From positions 78,755-142,754 of the forward strand of contig CAAAJI010000099.1 of the NCBI GenBank assembly GCA_900642245.1: 64,000 bases of DNA, written 5' to 3'. This DNA is from Fragilaria radians. Taxonomy: Eukaryota; Bacillariophyta; Fragilariophyceae; Fragilariales; Fragilariaceae. The position numbers were made by a program, and so were the translations under genes. Below, one piece after another: positions 1 to 12,156 of this stretch; the first letter of the stretch is position 1, and each line of letters starts with the position of its first letter. The notes beneath the pieces are model-generated. The model was not told where the DNA came from, ran no database searches, and saw nothing but the letters and a program-made list of their open reading frames with translations.

Positions 1-85
1 AATTTTCAATAAGCTTTCATAAGCCAATATTTAATGGTATTAGAAACGCAAAATGAATGCAAATTATTTATAAAATTATTTCATA

Positions 86-1348
86 TCAATAAACTTTAAA
101 ATTCCACCCAAACTTATCCTCCTCTTCACCGTTTTGAATCGCCCTAACACGATTGTAAAGCTTCCGAGTGATGTCTCCTATTTCTTTTGAAAATTGGTAT
201 CGCTTAGGATTTCCAGTTTCGTCGGATAATCTAGTAATTGATCCCACTGGTGTCATCACAACTGCAGTTCCCACAGCCAAAACTTCATCAAACGTTTCCA
301 ATTCTTGCACAGGAATTTCACGAGCCTCAACGATTAGACCCTCGTCCTCAGCAATTGACATCAAACTTTTGTTTGTGATTGATGGCAAGACAGAACTGGA
401 CTTTGGGGTTACAAATTTATTGTTTTTACTATCAATACCCACAAAATTGCTTGTAGAAAATTCCTCGATAGTTGTTTGGGTTGCCGCATCAAGGTAAAGC
501 CCTACAGGATAGCCTTTTTTCTTGCTTATCATGTTGGGCAACAGGTCTGCTGCATAATTTCCAGCCACTTTAACATTTCCGACTCCTCTAGGAGCGGCAC
601 GATCATAATCTTCAATAATCACTGCATCAACAGGTTTCGAAAGACCTCCCTTATAGTAATCACCAACTGGAATACACAAGCAAATAAAAGTATATTCATC
701 AGCAGGTTGAAGACCTATACGTGGTCCTGAACCAAAGAGTAATGGACGAATGTAGAGGGACCCGCCAGATCCATATGGGGGAACATATGCAATGTTATCA
801 CGAACAACTTCATTGACTGCCTCCAAGAAACGTTCCATTGGCAACGATTTCATCAATGTTCGATCACAACTTGACTCCATGCGTTTGGCATTCTCGTCTG
901 GTCTAAAGATATTTACGGAGCCATCACTATGGGCAAATGCCTTCAATCCTTCAAAGCATGACTGACCATAATGCAGCGCTGTTGCACCAATGTGAATGTT
1001 GAAATATGGGTCCTTCGATCGACCCGAATTATGTTTCAGATTCCATAATATATGTTTTTAAAAAATAGATCAAACTATGAAACTCACCTCGACAAGCTCC
1101 ATAGGACCCCATTCCCCATTTCGATAAACAATTCGCACGTGACTTTTTGTTGGACGGAATTCGAATCCAAGTTCCTCCCATGGGGTATCTAATTCCGCAG
1201 TGCCTGGTTTACCAAGCGTAGTGGGGCTAGAAGCCGTCATTCTCAATGCCATCCATGAAGATCGGGTTGCCTTAATCGGCATCGAAAACGGTAAAACAAA
1301 TGCAGTTGTAGAGGAAATAGAAAAGAGAGCCCACACTATGATGTTCAT
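86..1348 (-). CDS. Plastid-targeted branched-chain amino-acid aminotransferase (BCAT), two exons
   Basis: This PLP-dependent fold-type IV enzyme transfers the amino group between glutamate and the keto acids of Leu, Ile and Val. I read two exons, 1348-1088 and 1012-86, around a 75-nt GTGAGT...AAG intron. The join is phase 0 and restores the family sequence from MELVE into DPYFNIHIGATALHYGQ. The protein has 395 residues. Residues 1-16 form a hydrophobic signal ending at A16-F17 (TTAFVLP), the diatom plastid bipartite pattern. The PLP lysine is predicted at K235 in GVGNVKVAGNYAADLLP. The substrate-loop motif GSGGSLYIRPLLFGSGPRIG is also present. A truncated copy of the 3' end lies at 28.1-28.5 kb. 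Family assignment is firm; plastid location is inferred from the presequence. Confidence 0.93.
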
Positions 1349-4224
1349 GATAGAAGAGATATAACGAATTCAGATTTTGTAACGATACGAATTCGTCAGT
1401 CACATGTGGTGTTGATTGAAAATTCATCTCAACCACTCATCCCAAAGAATTCGACTACATTTCAAACGTGTAGTAGTACCATTACAAAAAGGAATTCGAC
1501 CTAGTACACTACAATCCGAAACGTATATTTTTTCATTGAATCTGTATTCACCTCCAGCATTAGGGCTCATGTCTAAAGCACACCATCAATAGTACCTCTA
1601 GAAGGTTATTAACCCAACGATGAAAATCCGGAAACTTCGATATCTTACATATTGCTGTGTTTCTGCTTAAATAATGGACTATGTTGAGATTACACAAGAA
1701 ATGCAGGATATGTTTCTTTATCATAGTCTTGTTTTCAATTCCAGAACGAGGTCTTGGCGAATTTATGCAATACGTGGGCTATACAACTGAAGATACATTT
1801 CTCTCTACAATCTATTTATAATATTTGCACTATGCCTACACCTTAATTATGAAGTAGATTTCACGGATTTTCTATAATAATAAAAAAAATCAACAAAGTT
1901 GAATTTCCTGTAGATTATTTTACTTCAAAAACAAATCTTATACAACCGAATCCATGGTCGTCACCACGTTCCAAAGTACAGCATCTGAAACTTGGTACCA
2001 GACACCGTACATTTTGCTATTTCATTTCAATTGCGCAAGCAAAACACTAATTGCTACAAATCGATACTAGATGCTTTCATTTCCTTCATTGATGGACTTG
2101 GCCAGGGTGAAGAATATGGTTTTGAGAATATCATGCGCACAACAAGAGCATAATCGTGTTACTTTGGATGATACTGTTTGATGGATGAACTTGTTAAGGA
2201 ACTCATGATCCAGCTATTGATGTCGAACCAAACGTGACAGGTCAAACAAACTCAAACTTCACATGGAATTCTTCAAGGATGGATGGAAAGCTTACCAAGA
2301 GCTTGGAAGTGAATAGATTGATTAACACGGGTAAAGACAAAGCTTTGGGGAAACAAACCGCGGTTTCCATGGCAAGAAGAACATCGACCAAAGAGGAATA
2401 TAGGATGTTTGATGAGAATTTTTAAAGCCCATAGTCTCCCAACAAAAACAATGGAAATAATGGACATTCGGCTTTCTGCTGATCTGATTTTTCCCAAAGA
2501 TGGCTTGAAGCACATGTCCCTAGCTGATCAAAGCTGTAAGTCTAATTTGTGAAATGGTGAAGTTGATAATTCGAATTTTCCCTTCACATTTTATGCACTG
2601 TAGTGATATAGTGTCCAGTAAAACCGGCACAAAAATATTATTTTTAATGACAATCTCTGTGACCAGTAAATACAATGGGCACATACCCCAACCTATGGGT
2701 TGTATTTTTGATTGCATAAACCTGTGCTTCACCTTTCAACGCTCTAGGTATGAAAGCTGTTGCCACCAGCATGGCCATCAACTGCTCTGCTATGGAAACT
2801 CCCTGTTTTTGAACCTATCTGTGTAACCTCCTATCAGTTTCATCGATTTCATTGCCAACTTCACTAACTCGTGGTTTTTCTTGCTGATTTCCAATTTCTG
2901 GAACTTCATCAAAAATGGCATAGCCTTGGCTTCAGGAAACAAGTACCAGCTGTTTCTAATAGGATTTACTTCAATGCTAGCTACCATGTTCATACCATGA
3001 CAATCCCTTTTTATTCATTTTTCTCATCTTCCAGGTTTTAGTATTAAAGTGTGAGAAAGCACAACATAACAAAGAACAAACCGACGCTAAAGTCACTGAT
3101 TCATGAAGCTTCTTTCAGATATTATGAAGAATAATTGTGATCAAAAATTATGTTAAACAGAATTTTGAAAGGCATCATCCTCATGATGATTTTTTAGATG
3201 TATGCACCACAAAAACAAAACTTTTCATTAATTCTTGCATCTAGATAAAGCAACTCCACATCATCATATACTTATGGAGCTCTTCCCTTTCCTTTTCAAC
3301 TTCCGCGTGTATCTCTTCCATCCATAAAGCATCTGCGTTTTTGCACCAATCTTCAAGTTCCATTACTTGCCAAAGAAACCCAGTAATCAATAGATACCTC
3401 CCTGGCTGAACAAATTCTGTCCAAAGATGCTGACATCCGGAAAGATTGCATTTGCATTACTTAAAATATGTCTAAGGAGAAATGCAAAAGGAAAGGATAT
3501 AGCATTCCATTAGTAGAGCAGTCAAAAATCTCCCATTGCTTTCGTGAAATTGCACCGGAATACAACTTTGGTCATAAATCTTCCGGAAAATATCCTTGTA
3601 CTGCAGTGTATGGATCCGTTATTTTTGAGTGGAGTATTTATTTTCTTACATTGGAGAAACAAAATGCCCAACAGGTGATGCTTTTTCATTTTTAAATATC
3701 TATTTGAAGACAATAATGGTTTTGAGACAGCTGTTGTCTGCAACAATTTTGATGAATAGTGGAATGCTGGAAATATTCATTTACAACTATAGTGCAATAT
3801 TTTTGAATCCATTGTCATAATTTTTTTTGCGAATTTTTTTGTCGAACAAGCATCACAAGAAAGTAGATAGACGAACGGAAATTTTGTTTTCAAAGATGGA
3901 CCATCATAACCACGACTCTCTTGAAAATTTGAACGGTCTTGGAAATCCTCGCCTATGAACCTTCAATCATTACTTTTAACGTTCCATAGCCGCAATACTT
4001 GATATGATGGTAGGTGATATTTTACAAGCGCTGTAATCCAGAGAAAAAATATTCATTGATCTTGACACAAAAAAGAGAAGGAGAAATATATTCGTTCTAG
4101 GTTAAACCAAGGTAACAGTTTTTATACTGGTTGAGCAAATGAGTAATGAGAGAAGGCATACATCATCCTCTTACACCATTCTTCTCAAAGATTTACTTCT
4201 TGACAAGCGTTTCTTTTTTCACCC
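1349..4224. other. Intergenic, no supported gene
   Basis: This AT-rich stretch lies between the divergently transcribed aminotransferase and SAP-motif genes. It holds only short open frames (for example 2234-2425 +, 2790-2993 -, 3468-3695 +) with no recognisable domain. The part at 3235-3420 weakly resembles 19620-19800 (both contain TTGCATCTRGATAAAGCA followed by pyrimidine-rich sequence), which suggests the same decayed repeat. I see no RNA gene here. Confidence 0.4.
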
Positions 4225-6057
4225 ATGAGTTTTTTCTTTTCATCGAAGCGAGTATTCAAAGAACAGATTGAACCATGTCACTACAACGATGATGATTCGG
4301 AAGACTTTTCATTAAATGATCCAGATTGCATCAACACTCATGAAGAATATGAATGTGGTGCATTGATTCTTGGGGGGTCATGGAATTCTAAAACATCAGG
4401 TTTGTTTTCTTCGATTTCTGCGACAGGACAAGAGGAAACACGATTGCACGAGGAAATTGAAGAAGAAAAGCTATCAAATACCGAATCCTCGTTTCATCGA
4501 AAACAAAATGAGAGCTTAAATGATGTAGAGCCTTCACTCGTGCCATCAAAGGTTGAAATCGACTTCATTCACTTCCCCAAAGAAATTACTAACTCTCTTC
4601 TCATGGAAAACGTTAGTCAAAGAAGTATGAGTGATCTTAACTGCGATACATCTCACACAGGTACTTATAATCCAAAAAAATCTTTTATGTTTACAGACTT
4701 ACAAGATAATGTTATGAATGATGATGACTGTTTTGGCGTCACTACCAAAAGTGATTCTTCCTCTATCCACTCGAAGGATCATGTTACGTGTAACTTCAGC
4801 GAATCTTCGCAAAGAGCGCAAACTATTCAATTCCATAAGGATCCAGGGAATTCCGAAGCAGATTGCCATCGAGTTATGCAATTGGACTCGGAAGCGATGA
4901 AAATTCCTTCAAATTCTCGAAATAAAATGCATACTACCTGGACTACAATTCCACCTTTTACATCGGGAATCAAATCCATATTCGAGTTTTCTTCTATTTC
5001 AATCATGTCATTAATCTCTCTTGTATTTCGTTCACTTTTATTTTCAATTTCGCCAAAAAAATTTAAGACAACTGAAACATCGACCCAGTTGCGTCATGGA
5101 TTCTCTTTGCTCGTTGTCATTTTATCATCAGGAAGTATTCTATGGCTCAGCAACGCCGGAACTTTGATAGCATATAGAAGTATACACACCTTGGATCTCA
5201 GCACCATTATTTCAGGAACGCACGCACCATCACTTCTTGAAGAACATGGAAAGGAAGAACAGATTGCCAAAGTGTCCAAATCTTTGTTAATATCTGAAAT
5301 CAAATATGAGCCATATGGTTCCATCAAGTTAAATAGGTCTAACGGGTATGATGGAGAAACGAAGATCCCAAATGAAGTGACATTTTTCCACGGTGTTGGC
5401 ATTGCCTCCTCTCAGCCTACTTTGGCTACTGATGCAGCAAATGGTCACTTCAATTTGCTTTCGACTGCAATGCTCTGCCGCAAGAATCCAAAAAGTAAAT
5501 GGATCCCTGATGTTAAGGCTTTTGCCAGGTTCAATGCATCAAAGTTGTTTACAGTTTCGATTATGCTTTTGTTTTCAATTATACTGGTCAAGAAATTGAA
5601 AGCAGCAATGAATTTCTCCTCTAAAGTTAACACAAGATATTGTAACAATTTTGATAGCCTATCCAGTGCTCATCTTCGAATGGAATGCGAGAAGCGTGGA
5701 TTCAGGGCACCAATACTTCGTGCTGACAAAATCCGACATCTCTGTCACCATGATTGTGTTGATGATCCATATCCCCGACGTACACTCTTGAATTATACAA
5801 ATCTTACAAAAGTTGAACTTCAAGCTGCCTTGAAGAATCTTGGTCAATGCACTTCAGGGAATAAAGAAGACTTGCAATACAGACTACTCGTGGCCCGAGA
5901 GACAATGTACCGGAAACTCCCCCATTCTGTCCTTAAAGCTATCATGAAACAGCAAGGATTAAAACCGAATGGTATGGATCTTTCACGGAGGCTAGCTGAG
6001 GCAGGCCCTAACTTGCCTCTGGAGGCACAGCGTGTTATAAGAAAGTCTAAAGCCTAG
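4225..6057 (+). CDS. Multi-pass membrane protein with three C-terminal SAP-like motifs
   Basis: This is a single-exon frame of 610 residues that I do not recognise as a named protein. Residues 1-250 are polar, acidic and Ser-rich. Hydrophobic segments lie near 256-276, 292-317 and 439-456, consistent with two or three membrane spans. The C-terminal tail holds three helix-turn-helix stretches of SAP type: about 478-505, 525-555 (LTKVELQAALKNLG then CTSGNKEDL) and 566-592 (LKAIMKQQGLKPNG). SAP motifs usually bind DNA or RNA, so a membrane-anchored SAP tail would suit tethering of chromatin or organelle nucleoids to a membrane, but that is inference. No signal peptide is evident at the N-terminus. 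The first ATG follows an AT-rich leader. The neighbours give no functional hint. Confidence 0.75.
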   Translation: MSFFFSSKRVFKEQIEPCHYNDDDSEDFSLNDPDCINTHEEYECGALILGGSWNSKTSGLFSSISATGQEETRLHEEIEEEKLSNTESSFHRKQNESLNDVEPSLVPSKVEIDFIHFPKEITNSLLMENVSQRSMSDLNCDTSHTGTYNPKKSFMFTDLQDNVMNDDDCFGVTTKSDSSSIHSKDHVTCNFSESSQRAQTIQFHKDPGNSEADCHRVMQLDSEAMKIPSNSRNKMHTTWTTIPPFTSGIKSIFEFSSISIMSLISLVFRSLLFSISPKKFKTTETSTQLRHGFSLLVVILSSGSILWLSNAGTLIAYRSIHTLDLSTIISGTHAPSLLEEHGKEEQIAKVSKSLLISEIKYEPYGSIKLNRSNGYDGETKIPNEVTFFHGVGIASSQPTLATDAANGHFNLLSTAMLCRKNPKSKWIPDVKAFARFNASKLFTVSIMLLFSIILVKKLKAAMNFSSKVNTRYCNNFDSLSSAHLRMECEKRGFRAPILRADKIRHLCHHDCVDDPYPRRTLLNYTNLTKVELQAALKNLGQCTSGNKEDLQYRLLVARETMYRKLPHSVLKAIMKQQGLKPNGMDLSRRLAEAGPNLPLEAQRVIRKSKA

Positions 6058-6530
6058 AATGCGGCAACCCTCTTCTGAATTCAATTCTTTGGAACAAGTA
6101 GATTAATAGTGGTTAAATTACTGTTAAAGCACATTTGTGATATTCTAAGACATCAAAACTCAAAGTGTTAATGAAAATCATGGAATTGTGTAGGGATACA
6201 AAACAAGACAGGAATGTTTGATGCAGATACTACCGATATGAGGCCAAATGTAGGATGGCCAAGAATTCAGTTGTGAAGTGTCGTCAATAGACTGGACAAG
6301 GAGAACATTTTCTGTCTTTAGCACAATAAAATTAGACCCAAAAGATTATTTTGAAATAGACTTAGAATTTTAAGATGGGTAAATGGAAAAGAGAGAACAA
6401 GAGCAGCCAACCGTATGTAAAATGTTGAGGTTGTTAGGCATCAAAATTTTGCAATAAGCGTCAATTTCATGAATTTGATTTTGACCACTTTTGTAGTCGG
6501 CATAAAAATATCAATTGTTCAAAGAAGAGC
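6058..6530. other. Intergenic 3' flank, nothing recognised
   Basis: This is the AT-rich 3' flank of the SAP-motif gene. I see no open frame of interest and no repeat apart from the boundary with the duplicated segment that starts near 6531. Confidence 0.4.
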
Positions 6531-6917
6531 CATGTAATCGATGATTAAAATTTGTCAAGTTTCATTGAATGCTTAAAAAATCCAAAGAAAAGAACTGTGA
6601 AATCTCAGATCGCACCAATTGAAAGTGTTCATTGTTTGCACTAATCAAGTGGCACATGGAATTCAATTCTTTTTTTTTCGCTATCAAGCCTATACACAGG
6701 AATCGAATGTAATTTTAATTGAAAGTACTAGTCCTTTTATTCCGGCCAAGAAGTAGAAGATAAGGAAAGGATTTAAACCATAAACCATGTCATCCCCTAC
6801 AATCGATTAAGCTTAAAATGCCAAACACATATGCAATCATGAAAGTCATTTTGAACACAGAGCTAGAGCAAGGGGAAAAAATAGTGGTATAATTGTGGGC
6901 CATGAATGAGTTAAGGA

Positions 6918-8817
6918 CAGACCACTTTATTTGTGGCATTTTTCTATTATATGCCACTTTTAGCCACAAATAATTGTTTTAGAAGTCCACAATTAAATAA
7001 CGCGTGGCCAACCATTTTTTTGCTTCTTTCACTTTTTGGGTTAAGTATTGTTGAGCATTGTCACTTTTTGAGGATGTTGAGGATGCTCCTGATATTGTTT
7101 GCGTTAATATAAAAAAATTCGATTCAATTCAGTTTGATTGTGGATTACCTAAGTGTGAGATTGACTTTTAGAGCTGCAGCTCGTATAATTTAATTGACTA
7201 AGGAGCGGACTGGGTTAGCCACCTTAGGCAACATATCTGAGGGCAAAGTGGCTTCAATTGCACGGATGGTTTGTGCTCATGGTTTGGAATGCATTTCAAA
7301 TTTGATTTCTAATTGTTGGACGTTTTCCCTAGCCATGGATATATCAACTCATTTTTCGACTTCGTACCTTGATATCCGAATTAGAGTGTTCTTTGCATCA
7401 ATCCAAAATTTTATTTACTTGCAGTTCCAATGATTACTCGACACACTGGTGAACCGATTTTCATTCATGCAACCAAGGTTTTGGATTGCATTTGTCTTCA
7501 ATGGCAAAGAATTCACTTGTCAATAGCAACAGATGGTGAAAGAAAAATGACTGGCAATATTCAAGGAGTTTCTACAAGATTTGAACAAGTAGCCCAGCCA
7601 GGATTTTTCTGAATATGGTGTGGACTTCATCAATTGGATTTAAAACTTCAGCAGTGTCATACAAGTTTGATAGATGAAAATGTTTACCATGCCAGGACAA
7701 CTGCCATTTCTTTCTTGCAATGCCAATACAATTTAGTTCCTGAGATGAAAACGAAAGCGCAACTAATTTCGGACGCCAGATGGGAATCTAAGTACAAAGC
7801 TTCTACTTGGTTTATAGTGCATTGAATACAATTAATGCAACACTTTGAACAAAGAAACCCTGTCTGCAAACCAAGCCAGAGTTGGTGGTTGCTGCTTTTG
7901 CTGATTGCAAGGATTTCAACTTCTGCTTCAATAACGTTCCGTTCTCTACAAGGATTAAGTACAACTTTACATGCCCAACATCAAGGCTTATTAAAACTTC
8001 AACAGACTTATGCTGAAATGTTTAATGCTAGTGCATTCCATATGGACAAATATGACAAAACTATTGGTGCAATATCAGATGATGGTTTTTTCGGATACAG
8101 AAGGTATCCTCAAAGATTTTGGTTTCTTTTGCTGTAGAGACTCTACAAAATCTTGAAAATGAAGAAAGCAACTAATCATTTGTAATGTATCAAAATGTGC
8201 CGTAAATTTGATAGCTGGTCTTACAAATATTGCTGCTGAGCGAAACTCTATGAATGAGGCAGCTGAAAAAGTTCCGCCTGTATTGCCTCATCAATTGGTA
8301 ACATTGAGAGACAGAGAGTTTCCTTCTATTTTACAAAACTAAAGAAGCCGCTTGTCAGAAAGGTGGACCAATTTTCAGATTGATGCAATTGAGCTAGACT
8401 TTCAGGCATTGTGTGATGCTTATGAAAGTGAAGATTCACTCAAGGCTGTACTAGACAGCTGTGATCATACAACTTCATTTGAAACAGCCTGGAATTATGC
8501 ACAAAATTGTTTTCAATCAATGAAGTCTTTTTGTGGAGGCCTTGCTACGGTATTTCCGGGACCATCTAGCGCCGAAAGCGACTTTTCAATTGTTAAGTGG
8601 GAAAAGAATGAAACGCGTTCTAGCCTTAGCGATTTCTCTTTGGAAGGGATTATGCATGCAAAGCAATACAATTTGCTAAATGAACTTCAAGATTAAATAA
8701 TCTATTGGTAATTAGGCCTTAAATTAATCCACAATCAACCACAAATAACCTTTTTCAGTGCGCCACAAACAAGCTATTTGTGTTATTTCTGGATTATTCC
8801 ACAAATAAAGTGGCCTG
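6918..8817 (+). mobile_element. hAT-family DNA transposon with intact ends and decayed transposase
   Basis: The left terminus CAGACCACTTTATTTGTGG (6918-6936) and the reverse complement of the right terminus CAGGCCACTTTATTTGTGG (8799-8817) form an almost perfect 19-bp inverted repeat starting with CA, as in hAT elements. The element is bracketed by the 8-bp direct repeat GTTAAGGA at 6910-6917 and 8818-8825. The uninterrupted site is visible in the duplicated copy at 10899-10906. Subterminal CCACA-type repeats lie inside both ends. The total length is 1,900 bp. The internal transposase is broken, so the element is now non-autonomous, though its ends could be mobilised by a related transposase. 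Confidence 0.92.
7194..8696 (+). pseudogene. hAT transposase remnant with dimerisation domain
   Basis: This is coding-like sequence broken by stops and frame changes. The frame at 7430-8137 reads ITRHTGEPIF... and ATDGERKMTGNIQG, then after a TGA at 7610-7612 IWCGLHQLDLKLQ, and later ITFRSLQGLS. These match the catalytic and insertion region of hAT transposases. After a second stop near 7826 and a frame shift between 8137 and 8352, the frame at 8352-8696 encodes the C-terminal hAT dimerisation region (LATVFPGPSSAESDFSIVKW). At least two nonsense codons and one frameshift make it non-functional. It lies wholly inside the terminal inverted repeats described above. Confidence 0.8.
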
Positions 8818-10069
8818 GTTAAGGATGAAGTTACATGGCATTTAGTACCAAGATGAAACGACACTGTACAACTTTTAAGGTAGACAAGTGCATAACCGAA
8901 ATCTTCTTTTTAACGTAAAAATTCGATCAGCTGTGAAAAGTTTGATAATCTTAAGCCCGCTGTGCCGTGTGTTGCATGCGTATGAGATGAACTTCTACTT
9001 GATAATATAGCGGCTCAAAACCGTTCAATTCTTATTATTTTTTAGAAGAAATTCAACTATTCTATCGTCAGCAAATAGGTTTTAGCGACATCTTGCTACA
9101 ACATCTCTTCTTAAAACAAGTGACTTCCCCTTAGTTTTAGTATGCTGATAATTTGATCCACTAAAGTTGGCCTTTCGTACATTGAAAATTCCAATATTCA
9201 GTTATACGATCTGGTTCCAGAGTTCGAAGAATATGATCTACACATTATTTCTCTCCTTGGTATGCATCAGCAGTCATATTAACATGCCAAAAATAGTTTA
9301 GTCACCCTTTCTGGTATTTGATATAAAGATCATTCATAATCATAGAGCTATTTCATATGCTGCTCCTTGAGCTTTTCAATTGCAATAAACAAACCATCTA
9401 CCATTAGTTCACTAAATTTTCGTTTTATCTTTGTTTCTCAATGCTTGACTTGTTGAGCATTCTCATCATATCTTCCTGAATTTCTGTATTTGGAATTTGA
9501 GGCAAAATTCTAGCCATCCTTGAATGGATACACCGTAACATCTCATTTTCTCGCTGATATGATGACTTTTGGATTGAATCCTAGCTCAAATTCCATTGCT
9601 TTGGACAATAATCAATGATTTATAATGCTATTTCAATTGCTCTAAGTTTAGCATTACTTTTCCTTACAATATTGGAGACTTATGAGAATATGATAAGGAT
9701 GACACAACCTTTTGATACAATCTCATTACGAGGGTGTATAATTGGAATGTCGTACTCACACCGATCGTCAGCCTGTTTTGCTAAAATCAATTCTACAAAG
9801 CTTTGAAACAAAGTCAAAAGCATTTCTGAACGATTCTACGAAACATTTTAAAGATGGACATCAAGTATAAGCCCGTACACCATAGAAAGGTACTGCTTTA
9901 GCTAAAAAAGTTCTACAAACCTTGGAAACAAAGTCAAACCATTGGTGAACAATTCTACGAATCATTTTAAAGGTGTACACCAAATATATGTTTATCAGCA
10001 CTTCCTAGAAAGACACAGGGGACATCAACTCAGTAACAGTAGAAGTACAACTTCGAGGAAAAAGGTACT

Positions 10070-10506
10070 CTAGTACAAATTACTCGAAAATAAGTGGACA
10101 TGCAAAAAAATCTTTGGATAATACAAAGAAGATTAATTTCATGACACTGCTTTGAGATTGTCAAAGACATCATCTTGCAGTATTTGATATCACAGCCTGC
10201 TTTCTACCTTTGACAATGAGGGCGAAACAAAGAAAATTCTAAAGCCTTAAAAGCACAGCTAAAACTGCTAAAGGTATGAAAAAGCTAAAAGTAGTAAAAG
10301 TAGCTAAAACCGCTAAAGCTATGAGTAAAGCTAGAAGCCGTAAGAGCAAATTCTTGTTCTGAGTTTTATCAGACATGAAGCTTTACATTTAACCAAGGAA
10401 CAAAGCAAACAATAGGTTAAGTGAATAGAAGGTTGAAAACCTCATAAATCTCCCTATAAAATAAAACCCCAGATTATGAATAATCTTGGGGGTGAATGAC
10501 GTACCT
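10070..10506. repeat. Low-complexity AGCTAAA-rich spacer between the duplicated copies
   Basis: Between 10240 and 10345 the sequence is a degenerate run of AGCTAAA/GCTAAAG units. The rest of the spacer is unremarkable AT-rich DNA ending at the assembly gap. Confidence 0.5.
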
Positions 10507-10526
10507 NNNNNNNNNNNNNNNNNNNN
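10507..10526. other. Assembly gap (20 N)
   Basis: Twenty N bases. The gap falls exactly at the left edge of duplicated copy B, so the true junction of the duplication is hidden. Confidence 0.99.
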
Positions 10527-12156
10527 GTAAATTGATGATCAAAATTTGTCAAGTTTGATTGATTACTTAAAAAATCCACAGAAAAGAACGGCAATATCTC
10601 AGATTGTACCAATTGAAAGTGTTCATTGTTTGCATCGCTAATCAAGGGGGCACATGGAATTCAATTCCTTTATCGACATCAAGCCTATACACAGGAATCG
10701 AATGTAATTTTACTAGCCCTTTTATTCCGGCCAAGTAGGTAGAAGATAAGGAAAGGATTTAAACCATAAACCATGTCATCCCCTACAATCTATTAAGCTT
10801 AAATTCCGAACACATATGCAATCATGAAAGTCATTTTGAACACAGAGCTAGAGCAAGGGGAAAAAATTATTTGTGGTATAATTGTGGGCCATGAATGAGT
10901 TAAGGATGAAGTTGCATGGTATTTAGTACCAAGATGAAACGACAGTGTACAACTTTTAAGGTAGACGAGTGCATAACCGAAATCTTCGTTTTAACGTAAA
11001 AATTCGATCAGCTGTGAAAAATTTGATATTCTTAAGCCCACTGCGCCATGCGTTGCATGCGTATGAGATGAACTTCTACTTGATGATATAGCGGCTCAAA
11101 ACCGTTCAATTCCTATTATTTTTTAGATGAAATTCAACTATTCTATCGTCAGCAGATAGGTTTTAGCGACATCTTGCTACAACATCTCTTCTTAAAACAA
11201 GTGTCTTCCTCTTAGTTTTAGTATGCTGATAATTTGATCCACTAAAGTTGGCCTTAAGTACATTGAAAATTCCAATACTCATTTATACGATCTGGTTCCA
11301 GAGTTCGAAGAATATGATCTACACATTATTTCTCTCCTTGGTATGCATCAGCAGTCATATTAACATGCCATAAATAGTTTAGTCTCCCTTTCTGGTATTT
11401 GATATAAAGATTATTCATAATCATAGAGCTATTTCATATGCTGCTCCTTGAGCTTTTCAATTGCAATAAACAAACCATCTACCATTAGTTCACACAATTT
11501 TCATTTTATCTTTGTTTCTCAATGCTTGACTTGTTGAGCATTCTCATCATACCTTCCTGAATTTCTGTATTTGGAATTTGAGGCAAAATTCTAGCCATCC
11601 TTGAATGGATACCGCGTAACATCTCATTTTCTCGCTGATATGATGACTTTTGGATTGAATCCTAGCTCAAATTCCATTGCTTTGAACAATAATCAATGAT
11701 TTATAATGCTATTTCAATTGCTCTAAATTTAGCATTACTTCTCCTTACAATATTGGAGACTTATGAGAATATGATAAGGATGACACAACCTTTTGATACA
11801 ATCTCATTACGAGGGTGTATATTTGGAATATCGTACTCACACCGATCGTCAGCCTGTTTTTGTTAAAATCAATTCTACAAAGCTTTGAAACAAAGTCAAA
11901 AGCATTTCTGAACGATTCTACGAAACATTTTAAAGATGGACACCAAGTATAAGCCTGTACACCATAGAAAGGTACTGCTTTAGCTAAAAAAAGTTCTACA
12001 AACCTTGGAAGCAAAGTCAAACCATTGGTGAACTAATCTACGAATCATTTTAAAGGTGTACACCAAATATATGTTTATCAGCACTTCCTAGAAAGACACA
12101 GGGGACATCAACTCAGTAACAGTAGAAGTACAACTTCGAGGGAAAAGGTACTCTAG
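10527..12156. repeat. Copy B of the 1.63-kb direct duplication (uninterrupted)
   Basis: It matches copy A (6531-6917 plus 8826-10069) with scattered substitutions and small indels. It carries the empty hAT target site GTTAAGGA at 10899-10906. The homology stops after GGTACTCTAG near 12156. A minus-strand frame at 11745-12020 is open here but interrupted in copy A and resembles nothing I know, so I do not call it a gene. Confidence 0.85.

Larger units (their letters stand above)
6531..10069. repeat. Copy A of a 1.63-kb direct duplication, interrupted by a hAT element
   Basis: The sequence from about 6531 to 6917, continued from 8826 to about 10069, matches 10527-12156 almost base for base (roughly 95% by eye). 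Once the 1,900-bp transposon and its 8-bp target duplication are removed, both copies are about 1,630 bp. Neither copy holds a convincing gene. Each contains an internal imperfect tandem duplication of about 117 bp (in this copy about 9780-9897 and 9901-10015, both with ...TTCTACRAAnC...GAAACAAAGTCAAA...). Confidence 0.85.

Noticed and set aside
11745..12020. 91-codon minus-strand frame in duplicated copy B
   Set aside because: The near-identical copy A does not preserve the frame and no domain is recognisable.
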